DNA of 64,000 nucleotides from Caenorhabditis remanei. Taxonomy: Eukaryota; Nematoda; Chromadorea; Rhabditida; Rhabditidae. The DNA lies in the NCBI RefSeq assembly GCF_010183535.1, contig NC_071331.1, positions 1,922,001 through 1,986,000 on the forward strand. The letters are read 5' to 3'. How positions within the stretch are numbered: position 1 is the first letter of the stretch; every line of letters begins with the position of its first letter. Positions 52,394 to 64,000 of the stretch are shown here, piece after piece. The notes beneath the pieces were generated by a model that saw nothing but the letters and a program-made list of their open reading frames with translations, was not told the DNA's origin and did not search any database. Made by a program: the position numbers and the translations under genes.

Positions 52394-53852
52394 GCATGAA
52401 AGAAAGAGGTCGGCAAGGTGTTGAAGAGCGCGGTAAAAAGGGACCGGGAGGTGACGGAGAGAAAAAGAGAAAAAAAGGGAAGTGGGGGTAGGGTTCGGGT
52501 GGCTCGAAAGATTAATATATTTTACTTTAAAAAAAGTAATTTACTTTCAAAAATGTGAAATTATAACTCACTGCCCCAATTTAAAGAATCTCAAAAAACA
52601 CAGTTTCTGAAACAGAGTATTTTTCTCGCAATATTACTACCTCTGAAGTATTTGGCACAATAAAAACTATAAAATTGCATCCAATCAATCTGGAACCAGA
52701 ATCCTAGTGTCCAAAGAAATTTCATAAATATAATTCAACTTTGCGGTTCTCAACTAAAATTCACAAAATTCTAAAGTGTGCCACGGTGTCATAATCAGTC
52801 TTATAGGTTCAATTTTCAGGACTACTGTACAAAAATCCTAGGGCTTTATTTTTGTAGTTAACTACTTTTCTGAACAACGCCTCCTTGGAGAGTTAGAAGC
52901 AGTCGAAATAGGTACCCTAGGTGAGCGCACTGTCATGTTGGGGTAGACCACATTTTTCAAATCCGACTTGCGCAGGGAAAAGAAAATGTGTACAAAAAAG
53001 TTGTCAACTTCAAAAGTCAAGCTCTAGGTTTGATTTACATGTCCTACAAAAATTGAGATTTTAGGGCAGACAGACATTTTTTCCCAGTTGTAAGTTGAGA
53101 ATTACTATTTCATAAAACGGACAAGACCACAGATAACTAAATAATTTCAATTTGCGCAGTCTCGGCATTTTCGTAGTTGAATACTTTTTCGGATGTGACC
53201 TCCTCCTGGAATTTTAGATTATTTCCTATTCTGTATACCTAAATATGAAATTGTGATTTTGGAACTGTGCAAAAATACATCTTGTTTTTAATACAAAATA
53301 TTGTGTTTCAATTAATCATTATTAATATCTGCCAATTACCGAAAACTTGATATTCGACCAGCTAGAATTTCTCAGTGTTTCAAGTTGACAATGAAAGAAA
53401 AAAGTTTTTTTTTGAAAATAATATCTTTTCTGAAAAAAAGTGTCAATTTGTCAGAAAGTAAGCATCAACACAGAATAAAAAAAATTGTTTCAAAAATGTT
53501 CCTTTAGGTTTGAAGACTATTTACCCTTGATTCGTCGATTGAGATGAACAATAAATTCCCGGATAACTGGTACTTCCCAAAAAAAGGATCGATATTATTT
53601 CAAAAATAAACTCAAGATTTTAAGGATAAGTTAAAACAGTAGTGTCTACTAGCACAAAACAACGCTCCACCGCTTTGGAGTTACGATGAATTGACTCCAT
53701 GCATTCAGCATTCATTCAAATACAAAATAATAAATAGATTTTTGAATGCGCAAATTTGACGCTGAAAATGGGCGGGTCTCGCCACGATTTCGTGACATTC
53801 GACGTAAAAAAGCGACACAAAAAGATTATGCACATTTTGCACCCAAAATTTA
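52394..53852. other. Intergenic host DNA
   Basis: AT-rich, with one TGAAACAG (Ruby motif, minus strand) at 52608-52615. Around 52830-53060 there is faint similarity to the 10117-type MITE interior ('tttttgtagttaactactttt'). No gene. Confidence 0.45.
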
Positions 53853-53860
53853 CTTCGGAT

Positions 53861-54740
53861 TAGAGTAACGTGTCGACCAAATTTTCGATGATTTTTGAAT
53901 CGAAAATTGATAGATCACAGTCGATAGGTGGTCGAGTCGATGACTAGAAAATGAATCGCGACTCGACGATAAACAAAAAGTCATGATTATCGCCTCAAAA
54001 TTATCGATGACTATCGACGATCACGATCACTGGTGATTATCGATGATTTTTCGACCGGCGATTATCGATAGTCGGTCGACGATAATCGATAATCGTCGAT
54101 CGTCGCGGCGACCGGCGATTATCGACGATTATCGACGATTATCGACGATAATGAGCAAAAATAAAAGACTCCGGAAACGGTTTTAAATGGCTCAAACTGG
54201 TCAAAAATGGTGTTTTGATAGATTTCTGAAGCTACTCTATCAATTTACACCAAGAAAAACATTTTTAAACAAAATTATTTTTTTCATTTTTTTTGAAAAA
54301 TTTGAAAAAAAAATTTTCTTTCATTTTTAAAGTTTTTTTTGATGGAATCAATAGAGGACTCTTACAAGACTATCAAAACACCATTTTTGACCAGTTTGAG
54401 CCATTTAAAACCGTTTCCGGAGTCTTTTATTTTTGCTCATTATCGTCGATAATCGTCGATAATCGTCGATAATCGCCGATCGCCGCGACGATCGACGATT
54501 ATCGATAATCGTCGACCGACTATCGATAATCGCCGGTCGATAAATTATCGATAATCACCAGTGATCATGATCGTCGATAGTCATCGATAATTTAGAGATG
54601 ATAATCATGACTTTTTGTTTATCGTCGAGTCGCGATTCATTTTCTAGTCATCGACTAAACTAAAGTTTGATCAAATCGACATGATTTTCCCGATTATCGT
54701 CGACTCTATCGATGATCATAGCGATCGACACGTTACTCTA
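53861..54740. mobile_element. 880-bp near-perfect palindromic hAT-type element
   Basis: The ends TAGAGTAACGTGTCGA and its inverse are followed by (atcgacgattatcg)n-rich arms that mirror each other over almost the whole length, up to a short centre near 54240-54350. CTTCGGAT is duplicated on both sides (53853-53860 and 54741-54748), an 8-bp target duplication. No transposase frame. Confidence 0.88.
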
Positions 54741-54748
54741 CTTCGGAT

Positions 54749-55306
54749 GCAGCATTATAGTTTTTAAAAGTTTATCCTGCTACAGGGATTTATCAAATTG
54801 GAAAAGTGAAATCTGACTCAATTATTTTGACAAGACTCACAAAATATTCCTCATTCGTCTTTCCATCCAGACAGATGTATCATTTCCCTCCCTAAAGACC
54901 TCTTTTCGTGATGAAGAATAAGAAGTTGAGCCCCCGTCTCCATCCCGAACAGCTGCCCATTTTCATTTCTGTGAGCCAATTGGCTCACCCAATTGGCTCA
55001 CAGCTTGCGCAAGTGAAAAAGGAACGACGGACCAGCTAGTACGAATTTGAAAGAAAGGGGAAAATGGGGGCTTTTGAAATGAAATATGGAGATGGAAAAG
55101 CTTTTAAAAGGAGAACGTCGGAAGATTGAAACATTTGTTCTTGCAAAATTTGTAAATATTTGGGGAACCATAACCAGAAGGAATATCAGATAAAAATATG
55201 GAGTTTGAGCGAAGAGACCATACTACCTCAAAACATTTCAACGTCATACATTATATTTCAGAAACCGTAAGAAAACCTGTTCTCCCATTCTGGACTCCAA
55301 AAATAC
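54749..55306. other. Intergenic host DNA between two MITEs
   Basis: A small palindromic run 'gagccaattggctcac' is tandem near 54973-55001. No gene. Confidence 0.4.
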
Positions 55307-55377
55307 CATACTTGCAACGGGCCGGGCCGGGCCGTGACGAGAATTTCCAAGGCCCGGCCCGGCCCGTTGCAAGTATG
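55307..55377. mobile_element. 71-bp hAT-type micro-MITE
   Basis: The ends CATACTTGCAACGGGCC and its inverse match the family at 11751-12094. AAAAATAC is duplicated on both sides (55299-55306 and 55378-55385). This is close to the smallest form such an element can take. Confidence 0.88.
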
Positions 55378-57094
55378 AAAAATACTGTTTCAATTTCAGC
55401 ATGTCAGCTGTGCTATCTAAACAAAAACGTTATGTTTCCGTAGATGATGTACCTTTAAAACAGTCTAAATCAACTTTTCTCCTATTTTTTGCAAAGGAAT
55501 TGTTTTTAGAAAAAGTACTCATATCTCATTTCCGTATTATATAGAATGTTGAACTCTATATGGAAAGTTGTTGCGGATAATTTTAGATATTCAGTTTTGA
55601 ATCGATAGCCCAAAATAAACCACGGCACCGAATACTAACAAGTTCGATAGTTTTATTAATTCACTGTTACACTAACACTTTTTCGAAATGAACTTTTATA
55701 TTCAGTTCAGTATATCACTGACGTTCAATAAATTGTCATTAACTTCTGCGTATAAAAATTCTAGGTCAAGTGAAAGATTAAGTTTGAGCTAATTCAAACG
55801 GTTCAGATAAGTTTAAATATATGAAATTTTGTAAAACATCTTCTCAAGTAAATCATTCTACTGTTTCTATAAAGTGATTTTTCTATCTTTTTGTAGATAT
55901 TCTTGCTAATTTGAAAAATCGGGGTTTAAAGTCGGAAACGGCTCAAATTGTAGAAAAACTTCGCTTATAAGTTTCACAAGTTCTGAGTTATCCGCCACTG
56001 TTTCATCTCCATTTCAAGTGAAATCCCAAGTTTAAGTCTTCAATTCAGGTTTCGAATGAATCTTAAAAAAGTATTATTTATTTCATACCAACACCTTCTC
56101 AATGAATCTCTTCGATGTCAGTGCAATTAATATTTGCATCGATAAAAACATCATTTGCATGCCAACCAGTTCGAAACTTTCCAAAACCAACTTATTTCTC
56201 CTTCCTCGACCTCCGAACATGTTGAATGCACATGTTATACGTATTCTCTCCTCTTTTTCGATTCGAAAAATCTGCAACTAGTTTTGTTCGTTCGAAAGTG
56301 TCATATGGTCAACATATAAGAATACCCCATGTGTTTTTGGAATGACAACAATTTACGGGGGCAGGGCCTGCAAGTCAAAAAAAGCTGTATTGAAAATGTA
56401 TTTCACTTTTTCACGGATAGCATGATAGAAGAATGAAATCACCAGTTCTCACTCACAAATCAAAAATTTGACACTACAAATGACTCTTGGAAGTATCTCA
56501 GAATAAATGCAATTCTGGTATCTGCTAGAAACTTTGTAGGAAGAGAAACGTCTTGAAAAATAAACTGTTTTATGGAACTAAGGAAGAATATGAATAACTA
56601 TAACTGGGTGATGCGTCGATTGTTGGAAATGTTGTCTCTTATTGAGGGACATGTTTCGTTCATTTCCTTATGAACTGCTGGATGTCACTAACTAAAATCA
56701 TTTGACTTACATAAACCCACATTCTTGTAAAAATTGTACGAAATTGAAAGAAGAGAAAAAATGAAAGCTTTCGAAGTGAAATATAGAGTCATAAGAGCTG
56801 CCAAGACGGATAAAAGAAGCACTGTTTCTTTTGAACTTTGGTGTATATTTATAGAACCAGAAACTGGAGTAATATCGGAAATTTAACATCTCATTCAATT
56901 AATATGACTTTAAAAAATTTACCACAGTAATGGATTCTGATAATGAGTTCTACGGAATTTTTCAGGCTATATCCAACCGAATCTCTGATGTGAAACCGTT
57001 AAAAACCGTGTTCTGACATTCTGGACTACCCAAAATACTGTTTCATTCTCAACACATTAGCCTTGATAATTGAAAAAAAATAATTTTTTTTTGC

Positions 57095-57216
57095 TCTTAT
57101 ACAGTTTTTTCGATTGCGCTCCACCGAAATACTCTTGAATAATGTCTCCTTATCTCCGAGTATCTCAATTTTGCACAAAATTTTCTTCGGTTTCAGTAGA
57201 TCGCGGTTGTAAGAAG
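57095..57216. mobile_element. Palindromic MITE of the 5931 family, diverged copy
   Basis: The left arm 'gattgcgctccaccgaaat' and right arm 'cagtagatcgcggttgtaag' match the 111-bp family at 5931 and 42184, outside the duplicated block. Confidence 0.6.
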
Positions 57217-57358
57217 GGTTCCCTACTATCAGTTCGTAACTGAAGTTAAAATTGAAAATCAATCACATTATTCAACTTTGAAACTGAAATTTTGGTTTTA
57301 AATAAGAAACAGGTGGCACGACTGGTTCGACCTGACAAGTAATTATGAAAATTGGCAT

Positions 57359-57807
57359 CAGGGACGAGCGGCAATGCCGTTGCCGCGTTGCCGAATTGCC
57401 GGAATTGCCGGAATTGCCGACTTTTTTAAATGCATTGCCGTTGCCGGGTTGCCGACTTTTTTTCGGCAATGTTTTTTGTAGTTTTTTTTCTAAAGCTGTT
57501 CAATTTTCAGGCCGAATTCGACAAAATTGATACAAAAATCGATATTTATTGCGTTTCTAATAGAATTTTTTGAATATTTTTCAAAAAAATAGGAAAATGC
57601 TCTCATTTAGTCAAAACAACTGTCCCTGGCAAAATAATGTGTACTTTGCTCGCATTTTTTTTCTCCCGACTTAGGAAAATCCCTTATTATTACATGTTTC
57701 CGAAAGTTGCCGAAAGTTGCCGAAAATTGCCGAAAATTGCCGGTTTTTGAAATCGGCAATTGCCGGATTGCCGGGTTGCCGAAATTTTGCGTTGCCGCTC
57801 GTCCCTG
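57359..57807. mobile_element. 449-bp hAT-type MITE
   Basis: The ends CAGGGACGAGCGGCAA and its inverse, then repeats of TTGCCG/CGGCAA, form long arms. ATTGGCAT is duplicated on both sides (57351-57358 and 57808-57815). The CAGGG start and 8-bp duplication are classic hAT features. Confidence 0.92.
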
Positions 57808-58560
57808 ATTGGCATAATTGCGAAAGCTATCTGATTAATGATTTCTAGTACTTGTCGTGTACATGACATACTTTTGAAACGGTGGGTATTAATTTTTTTT
57901 GCATGCGATATTTCACATTTCGAAATTCTTTAAAAACTCCGTGTCATTGAAGTTGCCAAAAGCCGGTTCAAAAATGTTAAAATGTTGGAACAGATAAATT
58001 TTTGTGAAACTTCCGCATTTCACTGTTTCAAAGAGATGACTTCATTAATTTCTGCAGCCTTGCTGATATTAGGAAAACCAGAATCATCCATAGACTAGTA
58101 GTTTACAAATATTAAATTTTTAATTACGAAATGAATCAGGATTGAAAATTTCATTTTCTATAATAGTTTGCAACACTTTTTGATAAATTCGCTTTGCTGC
58201 TAGTGCGATGTTCTCGAAATGAGTCAAGATTTCATACCATCCAGTTCAACAGTTCCAAAATCCATCACATTTATCCTTCTCCTCTCCCCTCTGAACATGT
58301 TCAAACACTGTTTCAATACTTTCTGAATAAATCTCTTCGATGATAAAAATTTTAATTCGATGCCATCCGTCGCCAAATATTCAAAACCAACGCATTTCTC
58401 CTTCCTAGACCTGTGAACATGTTGAATGCACATGTTATACATATTCTCTCCTCTTTTTTCAATTCGAAAAATCTGCAACTAGTTTTGTTCTTTTGAAAGT
58501 GTCATATGGTCAACATACGTGCTGAATAAGAATACCCCATGTGTTTTTGGAATGACAACA

Positions 58561-59912
58561 GACACACGGATGGACGGAATAGAAGAGGACTCGCTTTTAC
58601 ATATGTACTGTGCCAGATGCCTTAACACATGGATTTGAGACGAAAAAGAGGGTAATGGAGTTTTTTTTCAATTGGCAGAATAATTATTTTGAAATTGTTG
58701 TTCATAGAAGTGCAGCTTCTGAAACTGATTCATTTATATTCCACGTTTGAAAAGTGCGAATTAAATGAAACGAATGATTTTTAAAGATGAGCGAAAGTTG
58801 AAGCACTGAATTTCAAAATTTTGTTCTTTCAAGAAAAAATTCTAGCATTTATATAGCTACTTTTGCGAGAGTTCCGTTTTTGGGAACTATTTGTGCTCTT
58901 CACTGTGCTGAACCCATTTAGCTTCAAAACATAGAAATCAGAATACTTCCGAAAAAAAGTTTGGAATGATAAATGTAACAAGGAAAAGACTGAAAACTCG
59001 TTTAAAAAAATGGGAGTGGTAACCAAAAAACGGTTGAAAATGTCTGTTTTAAGTTTTGTGTAACTTTTAGAACAGCAAATTTTTCTGTATTTGTTTTTGA
59101 TCACACTGAAGGCACCGTTTCTGAAAGGACAGAAATCTATTGTTCTATACCAATTGATGCTAAGCAATAATAAAAAATATTATCATTAAAAAAATGCTAT
59201 CCAATGAGAGGATTATGTTTATGGACATACTTTGAAAAGTGATACCTAGTACATAAATGGTCTTTGTTTGAAATTTTTGCTAACAGTAAAATATTCTGGT
59301 GGAGTGAAGTAGGCTTCTCGGTGAACTTTTTGTTTTTAAACACGTAAAATAGAAAAAATTTCGAAAGCTGATTCACTCGACCAGAATACATACGAAAGAC
59401 GTACAAGAACGCGGTTTTCAATCGCTGTTAACGATAAAACAATTTAGAAACCGTCAAAAAAGAAATGGTGCAAGAATTTCAAAATTACAGAAAATTGTTT
59501 CTGAGTAAAAAGTTTTCAATAACTAGGAAATAAGGATCCAAATTATTTTTGTGCATTTTAAACAAGCTTGAAAATGAGATTGTTTGTGAAGAATCATTGT
59601 TTAGTTATCTGAGGAGGATTTTTGAATTACAGGACTCCAACAAAAGAAACTATCGAAAGTTTCCGCAATTGGTTTAAAAAATCTAAACTCTGAACGGTAA
59701 TTTGTTCTCGTTTACATACTTCCGAAACTAATGGATCAGAAAGATTTTTTTTCAAAAGTTTTTTACAACTTTCATAGCAATATGATTTTACTGTTTTATC
59801 TACCTATCTCATTCAACTTTTGACTAGCGTCCCCCGCCTCCCGGCGGGCTCCGCAGTACTCGGCTGCGCCTCGTGCGCGGTGCTTAGCAAGTTTTGTATT
59901 CTAAAATTACAC
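58561..59912. other. Intergenic DNA left of the satellite
   Basis: AT-rich, no gene. A sharply GC-rich 60-bp patch with a small hairpin (cccgcctcccggcggg) lies at about 59828-59886, just before the satellite. Confidence 0.45.
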
Positions 59913-62900
59913 TTTTAGAAAACAGCCCGTATCTTTTTATGACGTGGACCAATCTTGAAACGAACTACACGTTTGGAATCCTCTATTTTTTCTGAATCCG
60001 AAGATATCAAAAAATCCTTCACGTCGTCACATTTTAGAAAACAGCCCGTATCTTTTTATGACGTGGATCAATCCGGAAACGAACTACACGTTTGGAATCC
60101 TCTATTTTTTCTGAATCCAATGATATCAAAAAATCCTTCACGTCTTCACATTTTAGACAACAGCCCGTATCTTTTTATGACATGGATCAATCTTGAAACG
60201 AACTACACGTTTGGAATCCTCTATTTTTTCTGAATCCGAAGATATCAAAAAATCCTTCACGTCGTCACATTTTAGAAAACAGCCCGTATCTTTTTATGAC
60301 GTGGATCAATCCGGAAACGAACTACACGTTTGGAATCCTCTATTTTTTCTGAATCCAATGATATCAAAAAGTCCTTCACGTCGTCACATTTTAGAAAACA
60401 GCCCGTATCTTTTTATGACATGGATCAATCTTGAAACGAACTACACGTTTGGAATCCTCTATTTTTTCCGAATCCAATGAAATCAAAAAATCCTTCACGT
60501 CGTCACATTTTAGAAAACAGCCCGTATCTTTTTATGACGTGGATCAATCCGGAAACGAACTACACGTTTGGAATCCTCTATTTTTTCTGAATCCGAAGAT
60601 ATCAAAAAATCCTTCACGTCGTCACATTTTAGAAAACAGCCCGTATCTTTTTATGACGTGGATCAATCCGGAAACGAACTACACGTTTGGAATCCTCTAT
60701 TTTTTCCGAATCCAATGAAATCAAAAAATCCTTCACGTCGTCACATTTTAGAAAACAGCCCGTATCTTTTTATGACATGGATCAATCTTGAAACGAACTA
60801 CACGTTTGGAATCCTCTATTTTTTCTGAATCCGAAGATATCAAAAAATCCTTCACGTCGTCACATTTTAGAAAACAGCCCGTATCTTTTTATGACGTGGA
60901 TCAATCCGGAAACGAACTACACGTTTGGAATCCTCTATTTTTTCCGAATCCAATGAAATCAAAAAATCCTTCACGTCGTCACATTTTAGACAACAGCCCG
61001 TATCTTTTTATGACGTGGATCAATCCGGAAACGAACTACACGTTTGGAATCCTCTATTTTTTCTGAATCCGAAGATATCAAAAAATCCTTCACGTCGTCA
61101 CATTTTAGACAACAGCCCGTATCTTTTTATGACATGGATCAATCTTGAAACGAACTACACGTTTGGAATCCTCTATTTTTTCCGAATCCAATGAAATCAA
61201 AAAATCCTTCACGTCGTCACATTTTAGAAAACAGCCCGTATCTTTTTATGACGTGGATCAATCCGGAAACGAACTACACGTTTGGAATCCTCTATTTTTT
61301 CTGAATCCAATGATATCAAAAAATCCTTCACGTCGTCACATTTTAGAAAACAGCCCGTATCTTTTTATGACGTGGATCAATCCGGAAACGAACTACACGT
61401 TTGGAATCCTCTATTTTTTCTGAATCCAATGATATCAAAAAATCCTTCACGTCGTCACATTTTAGAAAACAGCCCGTATCTTTTTATGACATGGATCAAT
61501 CTTGAAACGAACTACACGTTTGGAATCCTCTATTTTTTCTGAATCCGAAGATATCAAAAAATCCTTCACGTCGTCACATTTTAGAAAACAGCCCGTATCT
61601 TTTTATGACGTGGATCAATCCGGAAACGAACTACACGTTTGGAATCCTCTATTTTTTCCGAATCCAATGAAATCAAAAAATCCTTCACGTCGTCACATTT
61701 TAGAAAACAGCCCGTATCTTTTTATGACATGGATCAATCTTGAAACGAACTACACGTTTGGAATCCTCTATTTTTTCTGAATCCAATGATATCAAAAAGT
61801 CCTTCACGTCGTCACATTTTAGAAAACAGCCCGTATCTTTTTATGACGTGGATCAATCCGGAAACGAACTACACGTTTGGAATCCTCTATTTTTTCTGAA
61901 TCCAATGATATCAAAAAATCCTTCACGTCGTCACATTTTAGAAAACAGCCCGTATCTTTTTATGACGTGGATCAATCTTGAAACGAACTACACGTTTGGA
62001 ATCCTCTATTTTTTCCGAATCCAATGAAATCAAAAAATCCTTCACGTCGTCACATTTTAGAAAACAGCCCGTATCTTTTTATGACGTGGATCAATCCGGA
62101 AACGAACTACACGTTTGGAATCCTCTATTTTTTCCGAATCCAATGAAATCAAAAAATCCTTCACGTCGTCACATTTTAGAAAACAGCCTGTATCTTTTTA
62201 TGACGTGGATCAATCTTGAAACGAACTACACGTTTGGAATCCTCTATTTTTTCTGAATCCAATGATATCAAAAAATCCTTCACGTCGTCACATTTTAGAA
62301 AACAGCCCGTATCTTTTTATGACGTGGATCAATCCGGAAACGAACTACACGTTTGGAATCCTCTATTTTTTCCGAATCCAATGAAATCAAAAAATCCTTC
62401 ACGTCGTCACATTTTAGAAAACAGCCTGTATCTTTTTATGACGTGGATCAATCTTGAAACGAACTACACGTTTGGAATCCTCTATTTTTTCTGAATCCGA
62501 AGATATCAAAAAATCCTTCACGTCGTCACATTTTAGAAAACAGCCTGTATCTTTTTATGACGTGGATCAATCTTGAAACGAACTACACGTTTGGAATCCT
62601 CTATTTTTTCTGAATCCAATGATATCAAAAAATCCTTCACGTCGTCACATTTTAGAAAACAGCCTGTATCTTTTTATGACGTGGATCAATCTTGAAACGA
62701 ACTACACGTTTGGAATCCTCTATTTTTTCTGAATCCGAAGATATCAAAAAATCCTTCACGTCGTCACATTTTAGAAAACAGCCTGTATCTTTTTATGACG
62801 TGGATCAATCTTGAAACGAACTACACGTTTGGAATCCTCTATTTTTTCTGAATCCAATGATATCAAAAAATCCTTCACGTCGTCACATTTTAGAAAACAG

Positions 62901-63263
62901 CCCGTATCTTTTTATGACGTGGATCAATCCGGAAACGAACTACACGTTTGGAATCCTCTATTTTTTCCGAATCCAATGAAATCAAAAAATCCTTCACGTC
63001 GTCACATTTTAGAAAACAGCCCGTATCTTTTTATGACGTGGATCAATCCGGAAACGAACTACACGTTTGGAATCCTCTATTTTTTCTGAATCCAATGATA
63101 TCAAAAAATCCTTCACGTCGTCACATTTTAGAAAACAGCCCGTATCTTTTTATGACGTGGATCAATCCGGAAACGAACTACACGTTTGGAATCCTCTATT
63201 TTTTCTGAATCCAATGATATCAAAAAATCCTTCACGTCGTCACATTTTAGAAAACAGCCCGTA
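59913..63263. repeat. 119-bp tandem satellite, 28 full units plus a partial one
   Basis: Units start TTTTAGAAAACAGCCCGTAT. The first begins at 59913 and the partial last one at 63245, exactly 28 x 119 bp apart. Units are nearly identical and differ at a few linked places: gacgtgg/gacatgg, aatccgg/aatcttg, and three versions of the tgaatccgaagatatc block. The many overlapping 86-95-aa frames come from the repeat period and are not genes. There are no spacers, so it is not a CRISPR-like array. Confidence 0.97.
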
Positions 63264-64000
63264 CACCTGATCCATTCGGGACATAGAAAACGCCGGCCCC
63301 GGCGAGGAAAGAAGAGACGACGCTTTGCCAGCCGTCTCTCCCCGTTTTTCCGCTGTCGATTTCCCTATGCTTTATCAGTGTTTCTGTCTCAGAAGACGTC
63401 ATTTTGAAAATTTTGAAAATAGAAAAAGACGTGCATCATCAAGAGAAAATTGCTGATATTTTGGTCCAAATTTGAAGAAAATCGGTTCAGTAGGGAGGGC
63501 GGTAGGATCGGCGACAGACAAAAAAACATACCGCCGTTTGCGTTTGTTAATAGTAAAGATATTTCTTTCAACAAATCTTTAAGAAAGTTCATACAAAAAA
63601 AAAACAAAAACAAAAGTAAATCAGTTGGATTTGAACCACCGCCCTGCTGATTCTCACCCCCGCCCTCAACCACTGCGCCAACGATGCACGAAAGGACGCT
63701 CTCATGGTGAGCGTAGAAAAGAGGGGCGATCCTCGCAGCTGTACAATGACACATACAGTGACAAAATTGTCAGTGTATTCGAAAAAAATGTCAGTGGAGA
63801 TTCAGGTTTCTCCACAGAATCGTCCGGCTTGAATATTTTTTGATCGGACTTTTTGGTTCCATTAGATCTCAAAAAGTTTAGATCGGTGTCAAAAATTCAG
63901 AGCGATTCAGCGAATCCTGTTCAAAGGACAGCAAATGGAAAAAATCCCCATTGACCGAAAAACAAACGAAATCACAAAATCCGGTTTCCTGATAGTTTTA
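63264..64000. other. Right end of window: dispersed repeat and tRNA-like sequence
   Basis: A GC-rich 85-bp patch follows the satellite. At 63455-63560 'ttgaagaaaatcggttcagt' and 'cggcgacagacaaaaaa' look like a dispersed nematode repeat. At about 63625-63696 (minus) a tRNA-like A box (TGGCGCAGTGG) and B box (GGTTCAAATCC) are spaced as in a tRNA, but the acceptor arms do not pair. No gene supported. Confidence 0.45.
63625..63696 (-). pseudogene. tRNA-like sequence (decayed tRNA or tRNA-derived SINE head)
   Basis: A-box and B-box motifs for RNA polymerase III are present at tRNA spacing, but the acceptor stem does not close and the T stem has a mismatch. No anticodon can be called with trust. 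Confidence 0.4.

Larger units (their letters stand above)
55385..58315 (+). promoter_or_regulatory. Ruby-type CTGTTTCA motifs, candidate piRNA promoters (right group)
   Basis: Five exact CTGTTTCA motifs on the plus strand lie in 3 kb: 55385-55392, 55998-56005, 57038-57045, 58023-58030 and 58308-58315. Near-matches ending in T are also frequent (for example near 55861 and 56822). All sit in AT-rich, gene-free DNA and all point the same way. This is the densest set in the window and lies outside the duplicated block, so it is not just a by-product of duplication. Confidence 0.5.
56080..58560. repeat. Pair of ~250-bp direct repeats
   Basis: About 56083-56350 and 58310-58560 share 'tgaatgcacatgttatac', 'attctctcctctttttt' and 'aaatctgcaactagttttgt' and 'gtgtcatatggtcaacat'. 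Between them is AT-rich DNA with four Ruby motifs within or near the span. No gene. Confidence 0.7.

Noticed and set aside
52014..52424. 136-aa plus-strand frame
   Set aside because: It runs antisense through the tRNA-Val gene and purine-rich promoter DNA; there is no protein-like pattern.
59913..63263. Possible CRISPR array
   Set aside because: Units are 119 bp, contiguous and without variable spacers, in a eukaryotic context.
59955..63407. About 17 overlapping frames of 67-95 aa in the satellite
   Set aside because: They are produced by the 119-bp period running through three frames without stops. They have no independent start context and vary only as the repeat does.
63625..63696. Second functional tRNA gene
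   Set aside because: A and B boxes are present but the acceptor stem does not pair and the T stem is flawed, so it is kept only as a tRNA-like pseudogene.

Overview
The window looks like nuclear DNA of a Caenorhabditis-type nematode. The evidence is a clean tRNA-Val(AAC), short introns of about 45-60 nt with TTTTCAG-type acceptors, a (AAGT)n-tailed RTE retrotransposon 3' end, many small inverted-repeat transposons, and an excess of CTGTTTCA, the core 'Ruby' promoter motif of worm piRNA (21U-RNA) genes. Most host DNA here is AT-rich and non-coding. The only convincing host genes are a two-exon bHLH-like gene (51358-51848, minus) and the tRNA (52321-52393, minus).

The centrepiece is a complete virus-like Maverick/Polinton transposon at 15988-37253 (21,266 bp). 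It has about 135-bp terminal inverted repeats that start 5'-AG, and 6-bp target-site duplications (GATTTC). From left to right it carries: two small minus-strand genes with PAZ-like domains (16591-16944, 17552-17924); a zinc-ribbon gene (18320-18891, minus); an 80-aa gene (19057-19401, minus); the major capsid protein (19469-20809, minus); a glycine-rich core/minor capsid precursor (20812-21222, minus); an adenain-like protease (21275-21742, plus); a C2H2 zinc-finger protein (21795-22523, plus); a penton-type minor capsid protein (22793-24148, minus); a small membrane protein overlapping the packaging ATPase (24235-25001, plus); a small helical protein (25035-25346); a polyproline protein with a long tail of SUMO-type motifs (25343-26674); a chromodomain integrase (26716-27786); a protein-primed DNA polymerase with one in-frame stop (27836-31784, minus), preceded by OTU-like and Cys-rich exons (32348-34045); an Smr-like fragment (34522-34689, plus); and a second, inverted copy of the zinc-ribbon gene (35128-35698, plus). 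Several capsid, packaging and integrase genes have their own TATAAAAG box. One polymerase stop codon aside, the frames are open, so the insertion looks young.

The element sits inside one arm of a large direct duplication. Copy A (about 112-12807) matches copy B (about 15412-15987 plus 37254-48383). Copy A has no Maverick at the matching point (about 779-781) and so acts as the empty site. The copies also differ by other insertions: A alone has a TA-flanked MITE (9473-9854), a hAT-type palindrome (11751-12094) and an RTE tail (about 8430-8640); B alone has a retroposed fragment (38066-38340) and a TTAA-flanked MITE (43373-43920). Between the copies lie a 1.46-kb hairpin element (12812-14269) and a 19-bp minisatellite (14328-14574).

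Right of copy B is single-copy host DNA: a dense cluster of CACCTG/CAGGTG E-boxes (48696-49147), a local duplication, the bHLH-like gene, the tRNA, and further hAT-type palindromes (53861-54740, 55307-55377, 57359-57807). The window closes with a 28-unit, 119-bp satellite (59913-63263) and a tRNA-like sequence. In outline, a capsid-coding DNA transposon with possible RNA-silencing-related cargo has landed in DNA that resembles a piRNA locus.
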